From: Pseudooceanicola sp.
Lineage (GTDB): Bacteria; Pseudomonadota; Alphaproteobacteria; Rhodobacterales; Rhodobacteraceae
Direction of reading: 5' to 3'
Assembly: GCA_002709085.1 (NCBI GenBank)
Contig: PAPR01000046.1
Coordinates: 1-48,354 of the forward strand
Length of the DNA stretch: 48,354 bases
The number at the start of each line of letters is the position of its first letter. Position 1 is the first letter of the stretch. Under the pieces are notes generated by a model. That model was not told the origin of the DNA. It worked only from the letters and a program-made list of their open reading frames with translations, and ran no database searches. Positions 24,725-33,527 of the stretch are shown in pieces. The position numbers and the translations under genes were made by a program.

Positions 24725-25645
24725 ATGAAAAAGATTCTCTTCGCGACGACGGCACTGGTTGCCACCGCAGGCGTCGCTGCTGCAGACGTATCCGTATCCG
24801 GTCGCGCAGCGTTCGGTATTTATAGCCAAACCGGCACTGACGCATTTCTGCAGTCCGACGTCGACCTGACCTTTACCGGCACAACCGAAACCGATGGTGG
24901 CGTCAAGCTGTCCGCGTCCGTCGATATGGACGACTTCGGTAACGGTGCCGTTAACGCTGGTGGTGTAGTTGCCGCCGGTCGTTACAGCAAGACTGGCCTG
25001 ACGAATGCCGACACCGTCATTTCCGCCTCGTCCGGCGCCCTGGCCTTCTCCTACGGGGACACCGACGGTGCCCTGGACGCACGCAATACCGAAGTGCACC
25101 GCATTCTCGGCATCGATGCCGAGCTTTGGACCAACCTCGTTGACAACGACGATGATGGGGCGATTGCTCGTCTGGACTACAAGATGGGCGCCGTTGCGAT
25201 GTCGCTGTCCTATGCTGGTCAGGATGACACTTGGGGCATCGGCGCAAGCTACAGCGGCGACATGGGTTCGGCCCAGTACTACGTCGGCGCTGGTTATGAA
25301 GATGGCCCGGTTGGTGATTTGTGGGCCGTGTCCGCAGGCGCGACCTTCGGTTCCTTCTCGGTCCGGACCGCCTATTGGGATGGTACCCGTGACAACGGTG
25401 CGGCAACGGGCGTTACACCGCGCGTCGGCACCGTGGTTGAGCAGTGGGACGTTTCCGCTCAGTACTCCGCAAACGGCGTGACCGTTGGCGCGAACTACCT
25501 GATGGATCAGACTGCCGCAGACGACGACAACTGGACTGTCTTCGGCACCTATGATCTGGGTGGCGGCGCACAGCTCTTCGCTCAGCACGGTGAGTTCACC
25601 GGCACGCAGGAGCGCTCCTCCTTGGGTGTTACCTTCGCATTCTGA
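24725..25645 (+). CDS. Rhodobacter-type outer-membrane porin
   Basis: The 306-aa precursor starts MKKILFATTALVATAGVAA with signal cleavage before 'ADVSVSGRAAFGIYSQTG'. The rest alternates beta strands and Asp/Gly-rich turns, for example 'GGVKLSASVDMDDFG', 'AMSLSYAGQDDTWGIGASYSGDM' (two stretches) and 'QYSANGVTVGANYLMDQTA', and ends 'SSLGVTFAF' with the C-terminal Phe required for barrel assembly. Trimeric general-diffusion porin is the likely role. Its codon use and low charge fit a highly expressed gene. A strong hairpin follows at 25671. Confidence 0.92.
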   Translation: MKKILFATTALVATAGVAAADVSVSGRAAFGIYSQTGTDAFLQSDVDLTFTGTTETDGGVKLSASVDMDDFGNGAVNAGGVVAAGRYSKTGLTNADTVISASSGALAFSYGDTDGALDARNTEVHRILGIDAELWTNLVDNDDDGAIARLDYKMGAVAMSLSYAGQDDTWGIGASYSGDMGSAQYYVGAGYEDGPVGDLWAVSAGATFGSFSVRTAYWDGTRDNGAATGVTPRVGTVVEQWDVSAQYSANGVTVGANYLMDQTAADDDNWTVFGTYDLGGGAQLFAQHGEFTGTQERSSLGVTFAF

Positions 25646-25670
25646 GTTTAACGCTTAGTTGCAAGATTTT

Positions 25671-25692
25671 GAGCAGGCCTTCGGGCCTGCTC
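25671..25692 (+). terminator. Intrinsic terminator of the porin gene
   Basis: Perfect 9-bp stem GAGCAGGCC/GGCCTGCTC with a UUCG tetraloop, followed by ATTTCGTTT. It is 26 bp after the porin stop codon. Confidence 0.85.
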
Positions 25693-25737
25693 ATTTCGTT
25701 TCTGGACCTCGCCGCTGCACTGTGAGATCCACGTGAC

Positions 25738-26385
25738 ATGTCCCTGACCGAAATCCAGACCCGCATCGACAAAGCTGCCCTCACTGCCGGGCGCGATCCC
25801 GGTGATGTGACCCTGATCGCCGTGTCCAAGATGCAGCCTGATGCGCTTGTGCGTGACGTGCTGGACAGCGGACATCGGGTGTTTGGCGAGAACAGAGTGC
25901 AAGAGGCGGCGCGCAAGTGGCCCGCGTTTCGCGAAGATTTTGACGACATCGCGCTGCATATCATCGGCCCATTGCAGAGCAACAAGGTGCGCCAGGCGAT
26001 GGAGTTGGCGCAGGCGATTCATTCCGTGGACCGCGTCAAGCTGGCCCAGACGTTGGCGCGATTGGCGGATGAGCTCGGGTCTTGTCCCGATCTCTTTATC
26101 CAGGTCAACACGGGCGAAGAACCGCAGAAGGCCGGGGTGCTGCCCAGTGAGGCCGATTTCTTTGTGTCAGAGGTGCGCAAGCTCGGGCTGCCGCTCAAGG
26201 GGCTGATGTGCATCCCCCCGGTGGACGAGGCCCCGTCTCTGCATTTTGCCCTTCTGGCTAAGATCGCCGCGCGAAACGAATTGTCGGGCCTTTCCATGGG
26301 GATGAGCGGCGACTTCGAACAGGCGGTTGCGCTGGGCGCGACGCATGTACGGGTTGGGTCTGCGATTTTCGGGGCGCGCGACTGA
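25738..26385 (+). CDS. YggS/PROSC-family pyridoxal-phosphate homeostasis protein
   Basis: The 215-aa TIM-barrel protein binds PLP through a Lys (K31 in 'VTLIAVSKMQPDALV') but has no known enzymatic activity; it buffers free PLP. Conserved features include 'FGENRVQEAARKW', 'ALHIIGPLQSNKVRQAM', 'IQVNTGEEPQKAGV', 'LKGLMCIPPVDEAP', 'LSMGMSGDFEQAVALGATHV' and 'RVGSAIFGARD'. Length is normal. It follows the porin terminator and is likely transcribed separately. Confidence 0.92.
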   Translation: MSLTEIQTRIDKAALTAGRDPGDVTLIAVSKMQPDALVRDVLDSGHRVFGENRVQEAARKWPAFREDFDDIALHIIGPLQSNKVRQAMELAQAIHSVDRVKLAQTLARLADELGSCPDLFIQVNTGEEPQKAGVLPSEADFFVSEVRKLGLPLKGLMCIPPVDEAPSLHFALLAKIAARNELSGLSMGMSGDFEQAVALGATHVRVGSAIFGARD

Positions 26386-26422
26386 GGTTTCTCGGTCGAC
26401 GTCGTGGTGTCGCGATCAGGGG

Positions 26423-26902
26423 TCAGATCAGCAAGGATGTCCCCGGCGCGGCCCATGCGGCCAGCCACCGGATATGCGTGCGCGAAAAGGCAAGGCATCC
26501 TTCGGTCGGATAACCCGGACGTCGCCACTGGTGCAGAAAGATTGCCGATCCCGCCCCTGGTGTCGCTTCGGGCCAATTCCAATCGATCAACAGGATGATG
26601 TCGTAAAGCGGATCGCCACGTCGGAGCTGCTCGTGGCTGGGCGCATAAGGCGCGTGAACCAACTGGTTATACGCTGCATCCTCAGGCGCGTCGGACCACA
26701 ACATGCCGGGCCGAATCGGCAGCGCCCAGGGCGCAGGCCGGGCGATGCGGTCAGGGCGATAAAGGCAGCCGACAATATGGTGCAGACCGCGCGGCGTAGC
26801 GCCGTCCCCCTCGCGCTTTCGATCCGTCAAGCCGCCACGCCCAATGGCGCAGGGCAGCGCCAGACCGGCGACGCGGAGGCCTTGCGGCGTCCAGCGGATC
26901 AC
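26423..26902 (-). CDS. Small L,D-transpeptidase (YkuD-type), translationally coupled to ribA
   Basis: The 159-aa product has 'FLHQWRRPGYPTEGCLAFSR', the YkuD/ErfK His...(T/S)-x-G-C catalytic motif, preceded by 'YDIILLIDWNWPEATPGAGSAI'. There is no signal peptide, unlike peptidoglycan cross-linking enzymes, so the substrate may differ. GTG 26902 overlaps the ribA stop as GTGA. No other start fits. Such short cytoplasmic-looking members are common in alphaproteobacteria but are not characterised. Confidence 0.8.
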   Translation of the reverse strand: MIRWTPQGLRVAGLALPCAIGRGGLTDRKREGDGATPRGLHHIVGCLYRPDRIARPAPWALPIRPGMLWSDAPEDAAYNQLVHAPYAPSHEQLRRGDPLYDIILLIDWNWPEATPGAGSAIFLHQWRRPGYPTEGCLAFSRTHIRWLAAWAAPGTSLLI

Positions 26903-27975
26903 AGAAGGTGGCCGGATTTCTTTGCCTTCGTCGCGAGGTATTGCGCATTGTGCGGGTTCTCCCCGACCTTCAGGGGAACGCGTTCGGTCACGGCGACTCC
27001 GGCGCGCTCCATCATGGCGATCTTGGCCGGGTTATTGGTCAATAAACGTGCCGAGGCGAACCCCATGTTGCGAAGCAGCGAGGCCCCGATGCGAAAGTCG
27101 CGCTCATCGTCTTCAAAACCCAGACGGTGATTGGCCTCGACCGTATCAAACCCCTGATCCTGCAGTGAATATGCGCGCATCTTGTTGGCGAGGCCGATGC
27201 CGCGCCCTTCCTGATTGAGGTAGAGCAGGACGCCCGCGCCTTCAGCCCCCATCTGGGCCAGCGCGCCGCGCAGCTGCGGACCGCAATCGCATTTGAGTGA
27301 GCCGAGCAAATCACCCGTGAAACAGGCCGAATGCAGGCGGGCGAGAACGGGTTGATCGCGCGGAGGGCGGCCAATCTCGATCGCGTAATGTTCCTCTCCG
27401 CCATCCTCGGGGCGGAAGACGTGCAGACGGCTCTTTTCAGCGGCGGCCAGAGGTACGCGGGCCGAGATTATCGGATGCAGCGGGCTGGCGGTGTCCAGCA
27501 CATCACGCGCCGCGGTGGCGTCAAGAACGGTCAGCCCCTCCGGCAGATGCGCCACGCTCAGGGTCAGGGCCGCGGGCAGCAAGCGCGCCGATTTCAGGAT
27601 GCGCAGGGCCAGACGGTCCAGGTCCGCCGGTCCTTCCCGAAGGGCGATCAGCGGCCCCTTCATCGGGCTGCGTAGGTCATCCGCCGGGTCTGCGACAGCA
27701 TTCAACCAGCTTAGTGACGGGTCCGGGGGCAGGACGATCCGCGCAAGATCACCGTCATAGGCGCGCGCCTTCAGCGTTTCTGCACGACGCGCGGTGACGG
27801 CCAGATGGGGTGTCCCGCCCAGTGCATTGACCGCCGCCAACCGCTCGGGCGAAAGGGTCTCAACGGCGAGAACCAACATAAGGCGGTCGGATTGGCGCAG
27901 CGCGACAGGCAGACCGATCCGCAGGTCGGCACGGGCGCGCGCGAGTTGTTCGGTGGCATCGGGGATCAGCGACAT
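26899..27975 (-). CDS. ribA: GTP cyclohydrolase II (riboflavin synthesis) with N-terminal extension
   Basis: It opens GTP to 2,5-diamino-6-ribosylamino-pyrimidinone, the first riboflavin step. The catalytic domain (about residues 175-355) has the Zn-binding 'HSACFTGDLLGSLKCDCGPQ' Cys set, 'LYLNQEGRGIGLANKMRAYS' and 'GFDTVEANHRLGF'. The first ~170 residues look like a degenerate partner domain of the type seen in other alphaproteobacterial RibA proteins and lack evident catalytic motifs of DHBP synthase. A sigma70-like promoter is seen at 27992-28020. The 3' end is coupled to the L,D-transpeptidase. Confidence 0.92.
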   Translation of the reverse strand: MSLIPDATEQLARARADLRIGLPVALRQSDRLMLVLAVETLSPERLAAVNALGGTPHLAVTARRAETLKARAYDGDLARIVLPPDPSLSWLNAVADPADDLRSPMKGPLIALREGPADLDRLALRILKSARLLPAALTLSVAHLPEGLTVLDATAARDVLDTASPLHPIISARVPLAAAEKSRLHVFRPEDGGEEHYAIEIGRPPRDQPVLARLHSACFTGDLLGSLKCDCGPQLRGALAQMGAEGAGVLLYLNQEGRGIGLANKMRAYSLQDQGFDTVEANHRLGFEDDERDFRIGASLLRNMGFASARLLTNNPAKIAMMERAGVAVTERVPLKVGENPHNAQYLATKAKKSGHLL

Positions 27976-27991
27976 AAGGCTTCCTGCAAAA

Positions 27992-28020
27992 TTTATCCCA
28001 TTTTACCCCATGGATTGCAA
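27992..28020 (-). promoter_or_regulatory. Sigma70-like promoter of ribA
   Basis: Read on the minus strand, TTGCAA (-35) and GATAAA (-10) are separated by exactly 17 bp, 17-45 bp upstream of the ribA start. This leaves a very short untranslated leader of about 10 bp. Confidence 0.4.
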
Positions 28021-28146
28021 AGTTGAAACAAAAGCATCGTGGGGGACACGAGGGCGTGAAAGCACGGTAGCACTTCTTGCCGGTGATGTGATGCACGCTC
28101 ATGTGATGGGCAACGGCACGTGATTCAGCAAGTAGGAGGGCCGTAT

Positions 28147-28833
28147 ATGGCACAGTTGAAACGCATACTTCTGGTCGATGATGACGATGACCTGCGCGAA
28201 GCCTTGAGCGAGCAATTGGTGATGACCGAGGATTTCGACGTCCTCGAAGCGGGCACCGGCAGCTGCGCCTTGCAAAAGGTAAAGGAGAACCTGTTCGATC
28301 TGGTGATACTGGATGTCGGCCTGCCCGACACGGACGGTCGCGAGCTATGCCGGCTGATGCGCAAGCAGGGCGTGAAGGCTCCGGTTTTGATGCTGACAGG
28401 GCACGACAGCGATGCGGATACGATCCTGGGGCTTGATGCCGGGGCGAATGATTATGTGACCAAGCCGTTCAAGTTTCCGGTTTTGCTGGCCCGCCTTCGC
28501 GCCCAGTTGCGCCAGCACGAGCAAAGCGAGGACGCTGTATTCCAGCTCGGACCTTATACCTTCCGTCCCAGCATGAAGCTTCTGATCACCGAGGACGAGA
28601 AAAAGATCCGCCTGACCGAGAAAGAGACCAACATCCTGAAATTCCTCTATCGGTCTACTGACGGGGTCGTGGCGCGCGATATCCTGCTGCACGAAGTCTG
28701 GGGCTACAACGCTGGTGTGACGACCCACACGCTGGAGACCCACATCTATCGTCTGCGGCAGAAAATAGAGCCTGATCCATCGAATGCCCGGCTATTGGTG
28801 ACGGAAAGCGGCGGGTACCGCCTGGTGGCATAA
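28147..28833 (+). CDS. cenR: OmpR-family response regulator, CenR-like
   Basis: The 228-aa regulator has a receiver domain 'KRILLVDDDDDLREALSEQL' with phospho-acceptor D56 in 'LVILDVGLPDTDG' and K106 in 'NDYVTKPFK', and an OmpR-type winged helix with 'LTEKETNILKFLYRS', 'DILLHEVWGYN' and 'TTHTLETHIYRLRQKIEPDP'. No histidine kinase is adjacent, so it is an orphan here. In alphaproteobacteria an essential regulator of envelope genes, CenR, looks like this. Assignment to CenR is by resemblance. ATG 28147 follows TAGGAGGG. Confidence 0.75.
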   Translation: MAQLKRILLVDDDDDLREALSEQLVMTEDFDVLEAGTGSCALQKVKENLFDLVILDVGLPDTDGRELCRLMRKQGVKAPVLMLTGHDSDADTILGLDAGANDYVTKPFKFPVLLARLRAQLRQHEQSEDAVFQLGPYTFRPSMKLLITEDEKKIRLTEKETNILKFLYRSTDGVVARDILLHEVWGYNAGVTTHTLETHIYRLRQKIEPDPSNARLLVTESGGYRLVA

Positions 28834-28974
28834 ATGCCACAAATCGGCGAAGAATAGGACCAAGTCAATCCAGCCTTATCCTCGCAGAATGAATGATGAT
28901 AACATGTTTTTAGGTTCGAAGTGGAACCGACCCGCACATATCCGGGTATGATATGTACCTCCCTGTTGGACTCG

Positions 28975-29003
28975 CCCGGGCCTTGTGCCCGGGTTTCTTT
29001 TTT
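28975..29003 (+). terminator. Intrinsic terminator; possible 3' end of a small RNA
   Basis: A 7-bp stem CCCGGGC/GCCCGGG (28975-28981 and 28987-28993) with a 5-nt loop is followed by TTTCTTTTTT. It lies 140 bp after the CenR-like gene. Upstream, another hairpin ACATATC/GATATGT (28936-28956) and an ACCTCCC stretch (anti-ribosome-binding-site-like) precede it, so a short RNA could end here. It also argues that the next gene starts after this point. Confidence 0.7.
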
Positions 29004-29127
29004 CCAAAGGCGCGAAGGCCTGCGATCTCAGGCAACGGAGGATATCGCGCGCGATGGCGCTTTTCCCTCGCGCCGGGCCGGGGAATCAGTACCCTCGGGG
29101 CCAAGCGCGCGTGACGGAGCATCGCCT

Positions 29128-29991
29128 TTGGACCTCTGGACCTTTGCACTTTCCTTGTCGGCGGCATTGTTTTTTGCCTTTGGCCTGGTGCTGACCACCT
29201 TCGGATTGCGCAGCCTGACGCCGCTGGTTGGCGCGTCCTTTTCGATACCCACGTCCTTCGCACTTTTTCTGGCCCTGGCGCCGGTGACGATCGATTTTTC
29301 TCAACTGCATTGGCAGGCCGTGGCGATCTTTGCGCTGGCGGGGTTGTTCTATCCGGCCATGGTGACCTTGCTGAACTTTCTGTCGAACCGCGCACTTGGA
29401 CCGAATTTGACCGGCGGGCTAGGAAATTTGACACCGATCTTCGCGATCGGCATTGCGATCATTTTGTTGGGTGAGGTGCCGACCCTTTGGCAATGGGTTG
29501 GCATTATCGCGGTCTGCACTGGATTGGTTTTGCTGGCGATGGACCGGGCGCGCAGTCATCCGGGGGCATCGCTGGCGGTGATGGCTATCCCCCTGGCCGC
29601 GGCATTTCTGCGCGGAGCCGTGCAGCCGGTGGTCAAGATCGGAATGATGCTCTGGCCCTCGGCCTTTGCGGCGGTGCTCTTTGGTTACATGACCTCGACG
29701 CTGGTGGTCTGGAGCGTTCGGCTGGCCTCGGGGCAGGGCCAGCCGCCGGGGTCACGGGCGGGGATGGGATGGTTTGCCTTGATCGGGTTCTGCAACGGCT
29801 CTGCGATGCTGTCTCTCTACGCCGCGTTGCGTCGGGGCGACGTTGTGCAGGTCGCGCCGGTGGTGGCTTGTTTCCCGCTGATCACAATCGCGCTGAACCG
29901 GCTGATCCATGGCGATCGCAGTATGGGCGCACGCGGGTTGGCGGGCAGCGTCGTATCGGTCGCCGGGGTCGTGGCGGTGCTGATGGGCTGA
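29128..29991 (+). CDS. EamA-family (DMT superfamily) transporter
   Basis: The 287-aa inner-membrane protein has about ten hydrophobic segments in two EamA repeats, e.g. 'FALSLSAALFFAFGLVLTTFGL', 'AVAIFALAGLFYPAMVTLL', 'LGNLTPIFAIGIAIILLGEV' (first-repeat signature) and 'VVQVAPVVACFPLITIALNRL' (second). Substrate unknown. The start TTG 29128, with ACGGAGC upstream, is chosen because earlier frame sequence runs through a transcription terminator and reads unlike protein. It converges with the aminotransferase gene after 2 bp. Confidence 0.85.
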   Translation: MDLWTFALSLSAALFFAFGLVLTTFGLRSLTPLVGASFSIPTSFALFLALAPVTIDFSQLHWQAVAIFALAGLFYPAMVTLLNFLSNRALGPNLTGGLGNLTPIFAIGIAIILLGEVPTLWQWVGIIAVCTGLVLLAMDRARSHPGASLAVMAIPLAAAFLRGAVQPVVKIGMMLWPSAFAAVLFGYMTSTLVVWSVRLASGQGQPPGSRAGMGWFALIGFCNGSAMLSLYAALRRGDVVQVAPVVACFPLITIALNRLIHGDRSMGARGLAGSVVSVAGVVAVLMG

Positions 29992-29993
29992 CC

Positions 29994-31172
29994 CTATTGC
30001 AGATCGGCAAAGGCACTCTGCATCCGCTCGACCGCTTCGACGATCCGGGCACGGGGCGTGGCGAGGTTGAACCGCTGGAAGCTCGTCCCTCCTGCGCCAA
30101 AGCTGTCGCCCGCATTCACCGCGATTCGCGCGTCTTGCGATATGCGACGTGCCACCTCTGCGGGGGACATGCCGGTATTGGCGAAATCGACCCAGGCGAG
30201 GTAGGTGCCCTCAAGAGGCATGCTGGACACACCGGGAATTGCGGCGATCCCATCATCGAAGATTCGCCGGTTGCCATCGATATAGGACATCAGCGCATCG
30301 ACCCAATCGGCGCCTTCGCGCGAATAGGCCGCCGTGACCATATGCTTGCCGAACCCGTTGGGAGAGATGCCGAGGGCCATCATCTTTGCCTCGAAGCGGC
30401 GGCGCAGTTCGGGGTCGGCAATTATGACGTTGCCGGTGTGCATCCCGGCAAGGTTGAAGGTCTTGGTCGAGGCGGTCATCATCACCACCCGCTCTTCCGC
30501 ACCGGGAATCAGGGCCATGGGGGTGTGCGTGTGACCGGGCAGCACAAGGTCATGGTGGATCTCGTCCGACACCACGATCAGATCGTGCCGGCGGGCGAAA
30601 TCGAGGATATCGCCCAGCTCCTCCCGGCTCCAGACCCGGCCGCCGGGGTTATGGGGGGAGCAGAGCACCAATAGCTTTTCCCGGCCTGACATCTGCGCGT
30701 CATAAGCTGCGAAATCCAGCGTGTAGCGTCCCTGATCCAGAGTCATCGGACATTCCACGATCTCGCGCCCTGCAGCGTGGATGACGCGAAAGAACGCGTG
30801 ATAGATCGGGGTGAACATGACAACGGCGTCGCCGGGGTCGCTGAAGGCTTCGACACACATGGCGGTGCCGTTCACCAGACCATGGGTCGAAAAGATGTGC
30901 TCGGGATCAACCGTCCAGCCATGTCGCGCCTGCATCCACCAGGTGATCGCGCCCAGATAGTCGCTGTCGTCGCCGAAATAGCCGAATATGCCATGATCCG
31001 CCTGCGCCCTGACGCTGTCGATGACCGATTGCGGCGGGCGAAAGTCCATATCGGCGACCCACATCGGCAACCCGTCATCGGGAGAGACGCCGCTGACCAA
31101 CTCCATCTTGTCCCACTTGGCCGAATGGGTGTCGCGACGTTCGATGATTTGGTCGAAATCTGGTAGGGTCAT
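29994..31172 (-). CDS. MalY/PatB-family aminotransferase / cystathionine beta-lyase
   Basis: The 392-aa fold-type I PLP enzyme shows 'MWVADMDFRPPQSVIDSV', 'THGLVNGTAMCVEAFSDPGD', 'CSPHNPGGRVWSREEL', 'VVSDEIHHDLVLPGHTHTP' and the PLP-binding Lys (K237) in 'MMTASTKTFNLAGMHTGNVI'. Family members cleave cystathionine or cysteine-type C-S bonds, giving methionine or sulphide. ATG 31172 matches the family start ('MTLPDFDQIIERRDTHSAKW'). Confidence 0.9.
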   Translation of the reverse strand: MTLPDFDQIIERRDTHSAKWDKMELVSGVSPDDGLPMWVADMDFRPPQSVIDSVRAQADHGIFGYFGDDSDYLGAITWWMQARHGWTVDPEHIFSTHGLVNGTAMCVEAFSDPGDAVVMFTPIYHAFFRVIHAAGREIVECPMTLDQGRYTLDFAAYDAQMSGREKLLVLCSPHNPGGRVWSREELGDILDFARRHDLIVVSDEIHHDLVLPGHTHTPMALIPGAEERVVMMTASTKTFNLAGMHTGNVIIADPELRRRFEAKMMALGISPNGFGKHMVTAAYSREGADWVDALMSYIDGNRRIFDDGIAAIPGVSSMPLEGTYLAWVDFANTGMSPAEVARRISQDARIAVNAGDSFGAGGTSFQRFNLATPRARIVEAVERMQSAFADLQ

Positions 31173-31312
31173 GTCATATCCTTGGCTGCTTGCCCCGCAA
31201 GCTAACGGATGCAAACGCAGAGGCAAGGGCACCTGACGACAGCCGGCTGTGCAGAACTTCGCAGGCCGAGGGATGGATTGCGCGAGGCGGAGGCTTGGCT
31301 TAGATCAGGCGC

Positions 31313-31831
31313 ATGATCAGACCGATACTCATCCACCCCGACCCGCGTTTGAAAAAGGTCGTCGATCCGGTCGGCGACCTCAGCGACGATCTGCGTCGCG
31401 TGGCAGACGACATGCTGGAAACCATGTACGACGCCCCCGGCATTGGATTAGCTGCGCCTCAGATCGGGTTGATGGCCCGTCTGATCGTCTTGGACTGCAT
31501 AAAGGAAAGCGGCGAGGCGCCGCGCCCGATCGTGATGTTCAACCCCGAGGTTATTGCCGCCTCGGACGAGCAGTCGATCTATGACGAGGGCTGCCTTTCG
31601 ATCCCCGACCAATACGCCGAGGTGGAGCGTCCGGCCGAAGTCGATGTGCGTTGGATGGATCGCGACGGGAACCTGCAAGAAGAAAGCTTTGCCGGCTTGT
31701 GGGCGACCTGCGTTCAGCACGAGATCGACCATCTGAACGGCAAGCTGTTTATCGACTATCTCAGCCCGATCAAGCGGCAGATGATCACCCGCAAGATGCA
31801 AAAGCTCAAGCGTGACCGGGCGCGCGATTGA
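31313..31831 (+). CDS. def: Peptide deformylase (catalytically complete)
   Basis: The 172-aa metalloenzyme removes the formyl group from new proteins. All three motifs are intact: 'GIGLAAPQIG' (residues 43-52), 'EGCLSIP' with metal-ligand C94, and 'QHEIDHLNG' with ligands H136, H140 and catalytic E137. First of the def-def2-fmt cluster, linking formylation with deformylation. Confidence 0.96.
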   Translation: MIRPILIHPDPRLKKVVDPVGDLSDDLRRVADDMLETMYDAPGIGLAAPQIGLMARLIVLDCIKESGEAPRPIVMFNPEVIAASDEQSIYDEGCLSIPDQYAEVERPAEVDVRWMDRDGNLQEESFAGLWATCVQHEIDHLNGKLFIDYLSPIKRQMITRKMQKLKRDRARD

Positions 31832-32328
31832 TGAGCCCGCGTGCGATCCTGCGCTGGCCCGACCGACGGTTGCGGACGCCCGCCGCCGAGGTGCCTGCCG
31901 TGACTGACGAGGTGCGCGCCATCTGGGGCGACATGATCGACACGATGGAGGCGATGCCCGGCGTCGGGCTGGCCGCCGTGCAGATCGGGGTGATGCAACG
32001 GCTCGCCGTGGTCGATGCCTCGGGCGAACGCGGGCAGGCCATTCGCATGGCCAATCCCGAGGTGTTGCACGCCAGTGTTGAGCCGCGCGAGCACGAGGAA
32101 GCCTCCCCCTGCCTGCCGGGGGTCTCGGCCAAGATCGTTCGCCCGCGTGCCGTGACGGTTCGGTTTCTGAACGCCGAAGGAACGGTCGAAGAGAAGGATT
32201 TCGTCGGTCTCTGGGCGACCTCCGTTCAGCATCAGATCGATCATCTGGCTGGGCGGATGTATTTCGACCGACTCAGCAAGACGCGGCGCGACATGCTGTT
32301 GCGCAAGGCGCGGAAACGAACCGGCTGA
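31831..32328 (+). CDS. Peptide deformylase-like paralogue with altered catalytic residue
   Basis: The 165-aa protein is a clear deformylase homologue of its neighbour: '[10 protein letters not shown]' (motif 1), 'ASPCLPG' in place of EGCLS but keeping C94, and 'QHQIDHLAG' in place of HEIDH. The metal ligands C94, H134 and H138 remain, but the catalytic Glu is Gln (Q135; codon CAG), so hydrolysis should be impaired or lost. The start overlaps the def stop (TGATG); a TTG at 31828 is an alternative. It may have a binding or different enzymatic role. Confidence 0.85.
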   Translation: MSPRAILRWPDRRLRTPAAEVPAVTDEVRAIWGDMIDTMEAMPGVGLAAVQIGVMQRLAVVDASGERGQAIRMANPEVLHASVEPREHEEASPCLPGVSAKIVRPRAVTVRFLNAEGTVEEKDFVGLWATSVQHQIDHLAGRMYFDRLSKTRRDMLLRKARKRTG

Positions 32329-32362
32329 CGCGTTGCGCGTTGGTGGAGGAAAGGCGGGACGG

Positions 32363-33268
32363 ATGCGGATCATCTTTATGGGAACGCCCGATTTTTCGGT
32401 GCCGGTGCTGGAGGCGCTGGTTGCGGCAGGCCATGACATCGCCTGTGTCTACTGCCAGCCGCCGAGCCCCGCCGGTCGCGGGAAAAAGGATCGCCCCACC
32501 CCGGCGCACGCCTGTGCGTTGGAGCTGGGTCTGCCGGTGCGTCATCCCGAACGGCTGAAATCGCCCGAGGATCAGGCCGAGTTTGCCGCGCTCAACGCCG
32601 ATGTTGCCGTGGTCGTCGCCTATGGGCTGATCCTGCCGCAGGCGATCCTCGACGCCCCCCGGCACGGTTGCCTCAATATTCACGCGAGCCTCCTGCCGCG
32701 CTGGCGCGGCGCGGCACCGATCCACCGCGCGATCATGGCCGGCGACGCCGAGACCGGCGTATGCATCATGCAGATGGAGGCCGGGCTCGACACAGGGCCG
32801 GTTCTGCTGCGTGAGGCGCTTACCATTCGCGCGGATGACACGACGGAGGCGCTGCACGACCGCCTCTCCGCCCTCGGTGCGACGATGATCGTCGAGGCGC
32901 TGAACCGCCTGCCGACCCTGACCGCCGAGCCGCAGCCCGAGGATGGCGTCACCTATGCCCGCAAGATCGACAAGGCCGAGGCGCGCATCGATTGGACCCG
33001 CACCGCCGCCGAGGTCGATCGCCAGATCCGCGGGCTGTCGCCCTTTCCCGGCGCGTGGTGCGAGATCGGAGGCGACCGGGTGAAGCTGCTGCAATCGGCA
33101 CTGGCGGAGGGCAAAGGCGTTCCCGGCACCGTTCTGGATGACGTGCTGAGCGTCGCCTGTGGCGAGGGCGCGGTGCGGCTTTTACGGTTGCAACGTGCGG
33201 GCAAGGGCGCACAGGATGCGGCAGAGTTTTTGCGTGGCCGACGGGTAGTCCCCGGCGACCGGCTTTAG
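32363..33268 (+). CDS. fmt: Methionyl-tRNA formyltransferase
   Basis: The 301-aa enzyme formylates initiator Met-tRNA using 10-formyl-THF. It begins [20 protein letters not shown], and has '[22 protein letters not shown]' with the conserved S-L-L-P motif and '[18 protein letters not shown]'. ATG 32363 with GGAGG upstream fits the family; the longer ATG frame adds 10 poorly conserved residues. Placed after two deformylase-like genes. Confidence 0.95.
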   Translation: MRIIFMGTPDFSVPVLEALVAAGHDIACVYCQPPSPAGRGKKDRPTPAHACALELGLPVRHPERLKSPEDQAEFAALNADVAVVVAYGLILPQAILDAPRHGCLNIHASLLPRWRGAAPIHRAIMAGDAETGVCIMQMEAGLDTGPVLLREALTIRADDTTEALHDRLSALGATMIVEALNRLPTLTAEPQPEDGVTYARKIDKAEARIDWTRTAAEVDRQIRGLSPFPGAWCEIGGDRVKLLQSALAEGKGVPGTVLDDVLSVACGEGAVRLLRLQRAGKGAQDAAEFLRGRRVVPGDRL

Positions 33269-33277
33269 GAGGACGGG

Positions 33278-33517
33278 ATGTTTCCCACCCTGATCGGAAC
33301 GGTCGTGATTGCGGGCATTGTTGGCTACGCAGCCGAGCGGAGCAATTTCACCCGCAATGGCTATGTCCCGTCGATCATCATCTGTATCGGCGGTGCCTTC
33401 CTGTTCTACTTCCTTCGGATCATGTTCGGGCTATCGCTGGTTTCACCGGGGGTGGATGCGATCCTGTCGTCGCTCGGGGCCTTGCTGATCGTCCCGACGC
33501 ATTACCGGCGCAAATAA
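33278..33517 (+). CDS. Small membrane protein, possibly GlsB/YeaQ-like
   Basis: The 79-aa product has three hydrophobic segments: 'LIGTVVIAGIVGYAAE', 'VPSIIICIGGAFLFYFLRIM' and 'AILSSLGALLIVPTHYRR'. The pattern resembles the Transgly_assoc (YeaQ/GlsB) small membrane family, but the match is weak. It follows fmt by 9 bp after TTTAGGAGG and precedes a similar small membrane gene. Confidence 0.55.
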   Translation: MFPTLIGTVVIAGIVGYAAERSNFTRNGYVPSIIICIGGAFLFYFLRIMFGLSLVSPGVDAILSSLGALLIVPTHYRRK

Positions 33518-33527
33518 GGAGTTTGGC

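Noticed and set aside
28921-29127. N-terminal 69-residue extension of the EamA transporter
   Set aside because: It spans an intrinsic terminator and reads as a charged, unstructured segment; TTG 29128 has its own RBS.
29487-30674. 395-codon plus-strand frame across the EamA gene and opposite the PatB-like gene
   Set aside because: Out of frame with EamA and antisense to a complete PLP enzyme.
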